DNA of 64,000 bases. Source: JAQGMV01 sp963828715 (lineage in GTDB: Bacteria > Pseudomonadota > Gammaproteobacteria > Burkholderiales > SG8-41). The stretch lies in assembly GCA_963828715.1 (NCBI GenBank), contig CAWHFX010000002.1, forward strand, positions 186,001 through 250,000, read 5' to 3'. Both the position numbers and the translations under genes were made by a program. This document shows, piece by piece, positions 43,796-52,235 of this stretch (positions are counted from its first letter, which is position 1; every line of letters starts with the position of its first letter). The notes beneath the pieces are model-generated. The model was not told where the DNA came from. It was given only the letters and a program-made list of their open reading frames with translations, and did no database searches.

Positions 43796-44299
43796 TTGAG
43801 CGACTTCGATAGCCGCATAGAAGAAATCATTCCCCGGTTGCGAAGGTATGCACGTGCGCTCACTGGAGACGGGGGTGCCGCCGACGACCTGGTGCAGGAC
43901 ACGCTCGAACGGGCGTGGGTGAAACTGCATCTATGGCGTCGTGGCAGCGATTTGAGAGCGTGGCTTTTCACAATCATGCACAACGTGTACGTGAACCAGG
44001 TACGTAGCCGGCACGACGAGGTGCTGGTCGACGACGATTCGTTGGACGCGCCGCAGCGTCCCACGCAGACCGATCTGCTCGAAGTGCGGGACATCGATGC
44101 CGCCTTGCGGCGGCTGCCGGCGGACCAACGTGAAGTGCTGCTTCTCGTCGCGCTCGAGCGTATGTCTTACGGCGAAGCAGCACGTGCGCTCTCGATCCCC
44201 ATCGGTACGGTCATGTCGCGCCTGGCGCGCGCCCGCGAAAAGCTGCGGGTGCTGCTCGACTCCGACCCGGCAGCCGCAACGCTGAAGGTCGTCAAATGA
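43796..44299 (+). CDS. ECF-family RNA polymerase sigma factor
   Basis: A 167-residue sigma-70 ECF factor: region 2 with ARALTGDGGAADDLVQDTLE and LRAWLFTIMHNVYVNQVRSR, region 4 with LRRLPADQREVLLLVALERM, SYGEAARALSIPIGTVMSRL. A TTG start at 43796 is the only plausible one in frame near a GTAGGTAG sequence. The stop overlaps the anti-sigma start (ATGA), so the two are coupled. Signal unknown. Confidence 0.92.
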   Translation: MSDFDSRIEEIIPRLRRYARALTGDGGAADDLVQDTLERAWVKLHLWRRGSDLRAWLFTIMHNVYVNQVRSRHDEVLVDDDSLDAPQRPTQTDLLEVRDIDAALRRLPADQREVLLLVALERMSYGEAARALSIPIGTVMSRLARAREKLRVLLDSDPAAATLKVVK

Positions 44300-45045
44300 G
44301 CCGCCCGCCCCTCGACGACGAACAACTGCACCGCTGGCTCGATGACGAGCTGCCGGAGCCCATGCGCACGGAGGTCGAAACATACGTCGGCGAGCACCCT
44401 GAAGAAGCGGCGCGGATAGCCGCGTACCGCCGCAACGATGCCCTCCTCAGATCGCGTTTCGATTCCGTCCTGGAAGAGCCGCTGCCCTCACGCATGCTGC
44501 GCCGGCCTCGTTCGCAACTGCTGCGACGCGCCGCCGTCGTCGCATGGTTGGCCATCGGTGGCGTGGCCGGCTGGTTTCTGCATGACGCGAAGCGGCTCGA
44601 AGTCGTCCATGGCGTTCCGCTGTGGGCGCATCGGGCCGTCATCGCTCATGCGGTATACGTGCCCGACGTCCGCCACCCTGTCGAAGTCACGGCCGATCAG
44701 GAGGATCATCTGGTCGGATGGCTGTCGAAGCGGCTCGGAACAAACCTCAAGGTGCCGCATCTCGATTCCGCGGGATACAGCCTGGTCGGCGGTCGACTGC
44801 TGCCAGGAGAGCAGGCGGCCGTGGCGCAGTTCATGTATCAGGATCCGCAAGGACTACGATTGACGCTCTACGTGCGGACCAACATGGAGCAGAACGGCGA
44901 AAGCGCCTTCCGCTTCGCCCAGGAAGGAAACGTACGCGTCTTCTACTGGATCGACCGCCGGCTCGGCTACGCGCTATCGGGCGAGATCGGCAAGGAAGAG
45001 TTGTTACGCGTCGCGATGACGGTTCACCAGCAACTCAATCCCTGA
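44296..45045 (+). CDS. Transmembrane anti-sigma factor
   Basis: A 249-residue membrane protein. The N-terminal cytoplasmic part PLDDEQLHRWLDDELPEPMR, ETYVGEHPEEAARIAAYRR is the usual sigma-binding domain without a zinc motif. One membrane helix near residues 76-94 (AAVVAWLAIGGVAGWF) is followed by a periplasmic domain with HPVEVTADQEDHLVGWLSKR and LVGGRLLPGEQAAVAQFMYQ. Probably holds the ECF factor at the membrane and releases it after an envelope signal. Confidence 0.88.
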   Translation: MSRPPLDDEQLHRWLDDELPEPMRTEVETYVGEHPEEAARIAAYRRNDALLRSRFDSVLEEPLPSRMLRRPRSQLLRRAAVVAWLAIGGVAGWFLHDAKRLEVVHGVPLWAHRAVIAHAVYVPDVRHPVEVTADQEDHLVGWLSKRLGTNLKVPHLDSAGYSLVGGRLLPGEQAAVAQFMYQDPQGLRLTLYVRTNMEQNGESAFRFAQEGNVRVFYWIDRRLGYALSGEIGKEELLRVAMTVHQQLNP

Positions 45046-45112
45046 CGCGAGCTGCGCCGTGGTTGAAGTGAACTGCTGAAGGGGAACTGGAGGGGAACTA
45101 CGAGGAGGGAGC

Positions 45113-45140
45113 GGGAGGCCGGGGGTTACCCAGCCCCCGC
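45113..45140 (-). terminator. GC hairpin after the Lys/Ala peptide gene
   Basis: On the minus strand GCGGGGGC, TGGGTAA, CCCCCGGC form a stem immediately after the mini-gene. No T-tract follows, so intrinsic termination is uncertain; it may protect the 3' end. Confidence 0.4.
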
Positions 45141-45151
45141 TATGCTACTTA

Positions 45152-45217
45152 CTACTTCTTCTTCGCTGCTTTTTTCTTCGCTGCTTTTTTCTTAGCTTTT
45201 TTCTTCGCTGCCATCAT
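45152..45217 (-). CDS. 21-residue Lys/Ala-rich peptide
   Basis: A tiny ORF of two Met then AAKKKAKKKAAKKKAAKKK and TAG. AAAGGAGA lies six bases before the first ATG, a strong Shine-Dalgarno site. Composition resembles histone-H1-like C-terminal tails (KAAKKK repeats) but stands alone. It may bind DNA, RNA or membranes, or be a fragment of a larger protein lost from here. A GC hairpin (45113-45140) lies just after the stop. The following 200 bases up to the next gene show only degenerate simple repeats and promoter-like hexamers. Confidence 0.65.
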   Translation of the reverse strand: MMAAKKKAKKKAAKKKAAKKK

Positions 45218-45479
45218 AGTCTCCTTTAAAGTTAACCTAGGCATGCATCACGTACGGCGGTTGGTCCGCACTCCCATCGCATGACCTTTCGAACGTTGTT
45301 AGCAGCGTCTCTTCCATCGTTCTCCCGAAAAAAACTCGGAAAGACCATGCGTGGTGGGGCAATTCTATGCCACAGCTCAAAAAAAAAGCAACACCTTTGT
45401 CAAGAGCGTTTGACGATGGAATATCGTTTATCGCGCTCAGCACCACACTTGGATGCGATCGCGGATGAGAAATGATGAA

Positions 45480-45665
45480 GCGATTCGTGCGTGATGCGTG
45501 ATGAGTGGAGACGAGTAGCGAATCATGAGTGACGATGACCGAACTGGCGACTTGCGATCGCGGTCATGGCCATCGAATCCGGGGCGGCTTACGTTGAGTC
45601 ACGTAACGAGGCGTGGCTGACACGTCAACGCGCCGCCTAGAACCCATCACCCATCACCCATCACC
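45480..45665. repeat. TGATG/TGACG simple repeats between mini-gene and lysA
   Basis: Degenerate copies of GTGATGCGTGATGAGTGGAG and ATGAGTGACGATGACCG, plus ACCCATCACCCATCACCC just before the lysA stop. Same type as the repeat inside the DUF3683 gene. The 45218-45665 stretch contains no gene I can support. Confidence 0.6.
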
Positions 45666-46910
45666 CTAGAGCGGCAGTCTGCGCTCGCGAGCGATGAGAT
45701 CGGCGAGCGTCTCGCGTTCTCTTATGAGATGAACGTCGCTGCCGTCGATCATCACCTCGACCGCCCGCGGCCGCGTGTTGTAGTTGGAAGCCATGCTCAT
45801 CCCGTATGCGCCGGCCGACATGATGGCGAGCAGATCGCCTTCACGCGCCGGGAGGCGACGGTCGCGGGCAAGGAAGTCGCCCGTCTCGCATACGGGGCCC
45901 ACGATATCGTAGGTCCCCGGCTCCCCATCCTCGCGCACGGGCAGGACGTCATGCCACGCCTGGTAAAGGGCAGGCCGCATGAGGTCGTTCATGGCCGCAT
46001 CCACGACCGCGAAGCTGCGCTCTTCGCCGCGCTTCACGTATTCCACCCGGGTCAGCAGCAGACCCGCGTTCCCCGTCAGCAGACGGCCGGGCTCGAAGAT
46101 GAGCTGGCGGGACGCATCCGGGAACGCGCTCATGACCGCATGCGCGTAATCCTGCAGGTCGGGCGGGGTTTCACCCTGATAGCGGATGCCCAGCCCGCCC
46201 CCTACGTCCACGTGCTTCAGGCGAATGCCCTCCGACTCGAGTGCGGAAACGAGCTCGGCCACGCGCCCAAGCGCTTCCGAGATCGGTGCGATGTCGACGA
46301 GCTGCGACCCGATGTGACAGTCGATGCCGACTATCGCCACGTTACGCAGATCACGCGCGCGCCGGTACAGCGCCTGCGCCTCGGCGTACGCGATGCCGAA
46401 CTTGTTCTGTTTGAGGCCGGTCGCGATATAGGGGTGCGTGCCCGGATCCACGTCGGGGTTCACGCGGAGGCTGATCGGTGCGCGCGTTCCCATTTGCCCT
46501 GCGATGGCGTCGATGCGCTCGAGCTCCTCGCCCGATTCGACGTTGAAGCAGAGGATCCGGTTCTGCAGGGCGAGCCGGATTTCCGCGGCTGACTTGCCGA
46601 CGCCCGAGAAAACCACCTTGCCCGGGTCGCCCCCGGCCGCAATGACACGCTCGAGCTCGCCGCCCGAGACGATGTCGAAGCCGCTCCCGAGCCGTGCGAA
46701 CAGATCCAATATCGCGAGATTGGAGTTCGCTTTGACTGCGTAGCACACGAGGTGCGGGTGTCCGCTGAAAGCCGCGTCGAAACTGCGGAACGCTTCCGTC
46801 AGCGCCGCCCGCGAGTATGCGTAGCACGGCGTTCCGAACTGCGAGGCGACGCTGGACAGCGCCACGCCTTCGACGTGCAGCTCGCCCGCGCGATAGACGT
46901 AAGGGTTCAC
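45666..46910 (-). CDS. lysA: Diaminopimelate decarboxylase
   Basis: Final step of lysine synthesis: decarboxylates meso-diaminopimelate with PLP. A 414-residue fold-III enzyme with the PLP Lys in CYAVKANSNLAIL, SGGELERVIAAG, HIGSQLVD, GGGLGIRYQGETPPD and the C-terminal GPVCETGDFLARDR (Cys from the partner subunit). The start overlaps lptM (ATGA). This is the usual lptM-lysA unit of proteobacteria. Confidence 0.97.
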   Translation of the reverse strand: MNPYVYRAGELHVEGVALSSVASQFGTPCYAYSRAALTEAFRSFDAAFSGHPHLVCYAVKANSNLAILDLFARLGSGFDIVSGGELERVIAAGGDPGKVVFSGVGKSAAEIRLALQNRILCFNVESGEELERIDAIAGQMGTRAPISLRVNPDVDPGTHPYIATGLKQNKFGIAYAEAQALYRRARDLRNVAIVGIDCHIGSQLVDIAPISEALGRVAELVSALESEGIRLKHVDVGGGLGIRYQGETPPDLQDYAHAVMSAFPDASRQLIFEPGRLLTGNAGLLLTRVEYVKRGEERSFAVVDAAMNDLMRPALYQAWHDVLPVREDGEPGTYDIVGPVCETGDFLARDRRLPAREGDLLAIMSAGAYGMSMASNYNTRPRAVEVMIDGSDVHLIRERETLADLIARERRLPL

Positions 46911-47089
46911 CTCGATTCAGGCACCGGCGCCGTTTCGGCCGATGTCGGACGCTCCGGGCCGGCAGGCGGAGTGACCACCCGTCCCGGTCGCCTGGACGGC
47001 CCAACCTGCTCGGGCAGGTAGAGCGGGCCCTTCGTGCCGCAGCCACTCAGAAGGACGCTTGCCGTCAGGAGGATTGGCAACAGACGCAT
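46907..47089 (-). CDS. lptM: LptM (YifL)-like lipoprotein
   Basis: A 60-residue lipoprotein: signal MRLLPILLTASVLLSGCGTK with a lipobox LLSGC, then GPLYLPEQ and a Pro/Arg tail. LptM assists maturation of the LptD translocon at the outer membrane. The ATG at 47089 is chosen so that the signal peptide begins properly; its stop overlaps the lysA start. Confidence 0.92.
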   Translation of the reverse strand: MRLLPILLTASVLLSGCGTKGPLYLPEQVGPSRRPGRVVTPPAGPERPTSAETAPVPESR

Positions 47090-47166
47090 GTATTGGAGGA
47101 AGTCTCGATTGCGACGGTTCACCGGCGCACAGGTGAAGACCGGCGCCGCGTCAGACGGCGATGCTC

Positions 47167-47931
47167 TCACACAAAGAGGTAACGGTGCGAATCGCTGCGT
47201 AACTCGCGACGCCGGGCCGCATAGTCGGGCACCATCCGTGCGACGGTACGCCAGAAGCGTTGCGAGTGGTTCATCTCGAGCAGATGCGCGACTTCGTGGG
47301 CGACGACGTAATCGATCAGGTGTAAAGGCATCTGCACGAGTCGCCAGTTGAGATGGATGCGGCCGCTTGCATGGCAGCTGCCCCAGCGCGTGCGCGCATT
47401 CGACAGATGTACGGTCGGGTCAGCCGTTACGTCCAGAGTCTGCCGGAAATGATGCACACGCATCGTGAAGCAGGACAGCGCCTGCTCCCGCAGCCAGTCT
47501 TGTACGCGCACACCGATGGGCTTCGAGGAACTGTCGCTTGCCGTGACGATGATCTCGCTCCCGACGACGTTTACGGGCTGTGACACGTGGGCAGCCGTGA
47601 GGCGCAATGTAAGCGGGCTACCGAGGAGCATCAGCGTTTCGCCGTCGCACCAGCGGCGCGGCGGCGGCCGCCGCTCGTTCCATTCGGCCAGCTTGCGCAC
47701 GACCCATCGCGAGTGCCGCTGCAACAACCGTTCGATGGCACCGAGGCTCGCATTCCACGGCGCCCCGACGCGCAGGCCGTCCTCGTCGACGAGTATGGAA
47801 ATGGCACGCCGCCGCTGGCTGCGCTTGATCGTGTAGCTCACGATCGTACCGTCGAGCGCGAGATGAGCACGGCCGGTCGCCGGCATGAGGCGCAACGGCA
47901 GTTCGAGCTGGCTATTCCGGGGCTTTCTCAC
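47167..47931 (-). CDS. ygjP: YgjP-like M48/WLM metallopeptidase-fold protein
   Basis: A 254-residue DUF45 protein. The Zn motif HEVAHLLEMNHSQRFW is near the C-terminus, preceded by TRWGSCHASGRIHLNWRLVQ. The N-terminal half reads YTIKRSQRRRAISILVDEDG. Family members are probable metal-dependent peptidases (SprT-like) of unknown substrate. The start overlaps the plsC stop by 20 bases. Confidence 0.88.
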   Translation of the reverse strand: MRKPRNSQLELPLRLMPATGRAHLALDGTIVSYTIKRSQRRRAISILVDEDGLRVGAPWNASLGAIERLLQRHSRWVVRKLAEWNERRPPPRRWCDGETLMLLGSPLTLRLTAAHVSQPVNVVGSEIIVTASDSSSKPIGVRVQDWLREQALSCFTMRVHHFRQTLDVTADPTVHLSNARTRWGSCHASGRIHLNWRLVQMPLHLIDYVVAHEVAHLLEMNHSQRFWRTVARMVPDYAARRRELRSDSHRYLFV

Positions 47932-48646
47932 GCGTGTCGATGCGCTGCCTTTCGTCTTCTATCCATTGTTCGACCTCGCGCATGATGTCCGGCGCTTTCC
48001 TGCCCGCCGCATCCACTGCGGGACCCACGCTTACCGTGATCGTACCAGGGTACTTCACGAAAGCATTGCGCGGCCAGTAGCGCCCCGCATTGTGCGCGAC
48101 CGGTACGATCGGCGCACCCGTCTGTGTCGCGAGCCATGCGCCGCCCACCTGGTAGGTGCCTGCCGTGCCCGGCGCACTGCGCGTTCCTTCGGGAAAAATC
48201 ACGATACTGAACCCGTGTGCGAGGCGTTCGCGCCCCTGCTCTACCGTCTGCTTAAGCGCGCGGACCCCGCTGCGGCGCTCGATCGCGATCGGGGACAGCA
48301 TCGCGAGCCCCCAGCCGAAAAAGGGAATCCAGAGGAGCTCGCGTTTTACCACCCACACCTGGGGCGGAAAGATCACCTGCAATGCGAGCGTCTCCCACGC
48401 CGATTCGTGCTTGGAAAGGATAATCGAAGGCGTCGCGGGGATGTTGTCGCGGCCCAGCACGCGATACCGGATTCCGCAGATGTGAGCGGCACACCACACC
48501 ATGACGCGCGACCAGCTCGTGATGATGCGATAACGGGTGTGCGGTGAGAACGGAAAGGTCAGCAGCGCGAGGATCGAGTACGGCGGGGTTATGACCAACT
48601 GGACGACTGCGTATACGACGGAGCGGGCGAACGCGCCCGCATTCAT
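47912..48646 (-). CDS. plsC: 1-acyl-sn-glycerol-3-phosphate acyltransferase
   Basis: Makes phosphatidic acid from lysophosphatidic acid at the inner membrane. 244 residues. Motif I is SKHESAWET (HxxxxE form), the second block is WVVKRELLWIPFFGWGLAML and block III is IVIFPEGTRSAPG; a membrane-anchoring helix AVVQLVITPPYSILALLTFP lies at the N-terminus. The ATG overlaps the gmhB stop by four bases. Together with cls and lnt it marks this as a lipid/envelope-rich segment. Confidence 0.93.
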   Translation of the reverse strand: MNAGAFARSVVYAVVQLVITPPYSILALLTFPFSPHTRYRIITSWSRVMVWCAAHICGIRYRVLGRDNIPATPSIILSKHESAWETLALQVIFPPQVWVVKRELLWIPFFGWGLAMLSPIAIERRSGVRALKQTVEQGRERLAHGFSIVIFPEGTRSAPGTAGTYQVGGAWLATQTGAPIVPVAHNAGRYWPRNAFVKYPGTITVSVGPAVDAAGRKAPDIMREVEQWIEDERQRIDTREKAPE

Positions 48647-49176
48647 CGCACGACCGCGCGTACCGCCTCCGCAAGATCGGCGTAGATCTCGGTGCGTTCC
48701 GGCAGGCCGCCGACCTCGCGTGTCTTCGTGCCTTTGCCGGTCAGGACGAGCATCGGCCTTGCACCGACTGTCGCACCCGCCTGCAGGTCGCGCAGCGAAT
48801 CGCCGATGACCGGAGCGCCCGCAAGATCGACATTGAAACGGTGCGCGATCTCTTCGAGCAGGCCCGCCTTGGGTTTGCGGCAGTTACAGTTCGCGTCGTG
48901 CGCATGCGGACAGAAAAAAATGGCATCGATGCGTCCTCCGATCTGCGCGAGCGCGCGATGCATCTTGTCGTGGATCGCGTTCAACGTCGACACTTCGAAC
49001 AGACCGCGCCCCACGCCGGACTGGTTGGTCGCCAGCACGACGTGATAGCCGGCATGATTGAGGCGTGCGATCGCCTCGAGACTGCCGGGGATCGGGCGCC
49101 ATTCATCCGGTCCCTTGATGTAGCTGTCGCTGTCCTGGTTGATGACGCCGTCGCGATCGAGGATGGCAAGTTTCAT
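48643..49176 (-). CDS. gmhB: D-glycero-beta-D-manno-heptose-1,7-bisphosphate 7-phosphatase
   Basis: A 177-residue HAD phosphatase that makes the heptose-1-phosphate precursor for LPS core. DRDGVIN (catalytic Asp pair) at the N-terminus, ATNQSGVGRGLF, the Zn-binding CPHAHDANCNCRKP and VIGDSLRDLQAG fit GmhB. It is sandwiched between glyS and plsC, a standard betaproteobacterial order. Confidence 0.95.
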   Translation of the reverse strand: MKLAILDRDGVINQDSDSYIKGPDEWRPIPGSLEAIARLNHAGYHVVLATNQSGVGRGLFEVSTLNAIHDKMHRALAQIGGRIDAIFFCPHAHDANCNCRKPKAGLLEEIAHRFNVDLAGAPVIGDSLRDLQAGATVGARPMLVLTGKGTKTREVGGLPERTEIYADLAEAVRAVVR

Positions 49177-49179
49177 GTT

Positions 49180-51303
49180 TCAGATCGCCAGTTTCGAGAT
49201 ATCCGCGATGCGGTTCATGCTCTGGCGCAATTGCGCGAGCAATGCGACGCGGTTGTCACGGAGCCGTTCGTCGTCCGCCATGACCATGACCCCGTCGAAG
49301 AAGGCGTCGACCGCACCGCGCAATCCGGCGAACGTCTTCAGCATATGCTCGTAGTCCTGAGCGGCGAAATGCGCCTCGGCAGCACTGCGCGCACGCTCGA
49401 ACTGCTGTGCCAGCGCCCGCTCGGGCGGCTCGAGGAGCAGGCTGTGATCGAAGTCCGCCGGAACACGCGCCGCTTTCCTGAGGATGTTGGCGATGCGTTT
49501 ATTGGCCGCGGCGAGTGCCGGCGCCTCCGGCAGCGTATTGAACACCCTTACCGCTTCGAGCTGGAGCGGTATCAGGTCGATGCGTTCCGGGCGCACCGCG
49601 AGCACCGCGTCTATCTCGGTCGCCGTGTAGCCTGCTTCCGCGAAGTAGCCGCGCATCCGGTCGAACATGAAATCGAGCAGTGCGGCGTCCGGTGCAGTCG
49701 GCGCCAATTGCTCCAGCACCCGAACCATTTTTGAGAAATCGCTTTCCGCGGTCCCTGCAGAAGGGTTCTGAAACACCCCGAACGCCTTTTTTACGAGGCA
49801 AGGCAGGGACAGAGGGAGCCTGCGTTCCGCTACGATCCGAATAACGCCGAGCGCCTGTCTGCGCAATCCGAACGGGTCTTTGTCGCCGCTCGGCACCTGT
49901 CCGATCCCGAACAGGCCGGCAAGCATCTCGAGCTTGTCCGCAAGCGCCACGACACAACCGACCGGCGAGCGCGGCAGCACGTCTCCCGAGAAACGCGGGC
50001 GGTAGTGATCCTCGATCGCGTCGGCTACATCCTGCGGCTCTCCATCGCCGATCGCGTAGTACCGCCCCATGATGCCCTGAAGCTCGGGAAACTCGCCCAC
50101 CATGCCGGTCAGCAGATCGGTCTTGGCAAGACGCGCCGCGCGCGCGGCCAGCGCCGGGTCGAGCTCCAGTGCACGCGAGATCGGCTGCGTCAGGCGTTCG
50201 ATCCGATCGACACGTTCGAGTTGCGTGCCGAGCCGGTTGTGGTAGACGACCTGCGCCAGCTGCGCCACGCGCGCGTCGAGCCGCACCTTTCGGTCCTGAT
50301 CGAAGAAAAACTTCGCATCCGCGAGCCGCGCCCGCAGTACGCGTTCGTTGCCGTGAACGACATTGAATGGATCGGGCGTGTCGAGATTCGAAACCACGAG
50401 AAAGCGCGGGAGAAGCTTTCCTGAAGCGGGCTCCTTCAGCGGGAAGTACTTCTGGTGCTGTTTCATCGAGAGCACCAGGCACTCCTGCGGCACGTCGAGA
50501 AACCCTTCGTCGAAGCGGCCCTCGTAAACGACGGGCCACTCGACGATCGACGTGACTTCGTCGAGCAGCGCGTCATCCGCCATCGCCTCCGCGCCGCTCC
50601 CGGCGGCCGTGCGCAGCGCGTCGACAATGCGTGCGCGGCGTTCCGCGAAGGACGCGATCACATGGCCACGGCGCTTCAGTGCATCGGCGTACTCGTCCGC
50701 GTTGTCGAGGGTCACGCCACCGGCAGACCGGAAGCGGTGGCCCTGCGTCGTCGCGCCACTCTCCACTCCCATGATTCTGCCTGGAATCACACGGGTGCCG
50801 TGCATGATGACGAGACCGTGGACCGGGCGGACGAATTCGGCGTCTCCCGCTCCCCAACGCATCATTTTCGGAATCGGCAAAGCGCGCAGCGCGGCACCGA
50901 CCTTCGCTTCGACGCTCGCCGCGAGCGCGCTGCCTCGCATCGTCGTGCGCAGGAAGAAGGCGCGGCCTTTCGGCGTGTCGCGCTGCTCCAGCGCTTCAGG
51001 CGCGACGCCGTTCTTGCGTGCGAAGCCGAGCAGTGCGGGTGTCGGCTTTCCCGCGCCGTCCAGGCCGACCTTTATCGACGGCCCCGCGAGCTCGATGGAT
51101 TTGTCCGGCGCGACGTCGCGCACGTTCGTAATCTGTGCAGCGAGGCGGCGCGGCGTTGCGAACCAGCGGCTCTCGCTGCCGGGACCGAGGAAATCCTCCT
51201 GCGCGAGCGCCTTCGTGAGCGTGTCTCCGAAGGTTTGACCGAGACGTGCAAGCGCCTTCGGCGGCAGCTCCTCGGTCAGCAACTCGACGAGCAGCGTCTC
51301 CAT
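49180..51303 (-). CDS. glyS: Glycyl-tRNA synthetase beta subunit
   Basis: A 707-residue subunit that works with GlyQ in the heterotetrameric glycyl-tRNA synthetase. METLLVELLTEELPPKALAR, WFATPRRLAAQITNVRDVAP, SMKQHQKYFPLKEP and ADKLEMLAGLFGIGQVPSGD match. It is preceded by glyQ (14 bases) and followed by gmhB. ATG at 51303 chosen; seven residues upstream are not conserved. Confidence 0.96.
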   Translation of the reverse strand: METLLVELLTEELPPKALARLGQTFGDTLTKALAQEDFLGPGSESRWFATPRRLAAQITNVRDVAPDKSIELAGPSIKVGLDGAGKPTPALLGFARKNGVAPEALEQRDTPKGRAFFLRTTMRGSALAASVEAKVGAALRALPIPKMMRWGAGDAEFVRPVHGLVIMHGTRVIPGRIMGVESGATTQGHRFRSAGGVTLDNADEYADALKRRGHVIASFAERRARIVDALRTAAGSGAEAMADDALLDEVTSIVEWPVVYEGRFDEGFLDVPQECLVLSMKQHQKYFPLKEPASGKLLPRFLVVSNLDTPDPFNVVHGNERVLRARLADAKFFFDQDRKVRLDARVAQLAQVVYHNRLGTQLERVDRIERLTQPISRALELDPALAARAARLAKTDLLTGMVGEFPELQGIMGRYYAIGDGEPQDVADAIEDHYRPRFSGDVLPRSPVGCVVALADKLEMLAGLFGIGQVPSGDKDPFGLRRQALGVIRIVAERRLPLSLPCLVKKAFGVFQNPSAGTAESDFSKMVRVLEQLAPTAPDAALLDFMFDRMRGYFAEAGYTATEIDAVLAVRPERIDLIPLQLEAVRVFNTLPEAPALAAANKRIANILRKAARVPADFDHSLLLEPPERALAQQFERARSAAEAHFAAQDYEHMLKTFAGLRGAVDAFFDGVMVMADDERLRDNRVALLAQLRQSMNRIADISKLAI

Positions 51304-51316
51304 CAGTGTGCGCGCC

Positions 51317-52207
51317 TCAGGCACTTACGACCGCTTCACGCTTGCACATGGGGAAACCCAGTGCTTCGCGCGAATCGAAGTACGCCTGCGCGATCAGCTT
51401 CGCCAGCGCCCGCACGCGACCGATGTAGGCCGCGCGCTCGGTAACCGAGATCGCGCCGCGCGCGTCGAGCAGGTTGAAGGTGTGCGAGCACTTGAGGATC
51501 ATCTCGTATGCCGGCAGCACGAGGCTCGCATCCATCAGGCGCTGCGCCTCGCTTTCCCACGCATCGAACTGCTGCAGCAGCAGCGGCACGTTCGCGAGCT
51601 CGAAGTTATAGCGCGACTGCTCCACTTCGTTCTGGTGATAGACATCGCCGTACGTCACGCCGTCTACCCACGTGAGGTCGAATATGCTGTCACGGCCCTG
51701 CAGATACATCGCGAGCCGTTCCAGACCATAGGTAAGCTCGCCGAGCACCGGCCGGCAGTCGAGTCCGCCCACCTGCTGGAAGTACGTGAACTGCGTGACC
51801 TCCATTCCGTTCAGCCAGACTTCCCAGCCCAGGCCCCAGGCCCCAAGGGTCGGCGATTCCCAGTCGTCTTCGACGAACCGGATGTCGTTCACCAGCGGAT
51901 CGACGCCCAGCGCGACAAGAGACTTCAGATAGAGGTCCTGGAGATTGTCGGGCGAAGGCTTCATCACCACCTGATACTGATAGTAGTGCTGCAGCCGATT
52001 CGGGTTCTCGCCATAGCGTCCATCTTTGGGGCGCCGCGAGGGCTGCACGTAGGCTGCGTTCCACGGCTCGGGGCCGATCGCGCGCAGGAAGCTCGCGGTG
52101 TGGAACGTGCCCGCCCCCATTTCCATGTCGTACGGTTGCAGCAGAACGCAGCCCTGGCGGTCCCAGTACTGGTTCAGTGCGAGCACGATCTGCTGGAACG
52201 TGAGCAT
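51317..52207 (-). CDS. glyQ: Glycyl-tRNA synthetase alpha subunit
   Basis: The catalytic alpha subunit, 296 residues: MLTFQQIVLALNQYWDRQGC, VLLQPYDMEMGAGTFHTASF, AYVQPSRRPKDGRYGENPNR and GWEVWLNGMEVTQFTYFQQ are characteristic. It aminoacylates glycine tRNA with GlyS. ATG at 52207 used because the upstream 58 codons are not conserved. Confidence 0.96.
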   Translation of the reverse strand: MLTFQQIVLALNQYWDRQGCVLLQPYDMEMGAGTFHTASFLRAIGPEPWNAAYVQPSRRPKDGRYGENPNRLQHYYQYQVVMKPSPDNLQDLYLKSLVALGVDPLVNDIRFVEDDWESPTLGAWGLGWEVWLNGMEVTQFTYFQQVGGLDCRPVLGELTYGLERLAMYLQGRDSIFDLTWVDGVTYGDVYHQNEVEQSRYNFELANVPLLLQQFDAWESEAQRLMDASLVLPAYEMILKCSHTFNLLDARGAISVTERAAYIGRVRALAKLIAQAYFDSREALGFPMCKREAVVSA

Positions 52208-52235
52208 GAGAGCGGCAGCGGAAAAACTGCGAATT

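Noticed and set aside
45237..45446. Possible 69-residue protein upstream of the Lys/Ala peptide
   Set aside because: No conserved pattern or ribosome site; it is within the long leader and probably non-coding.
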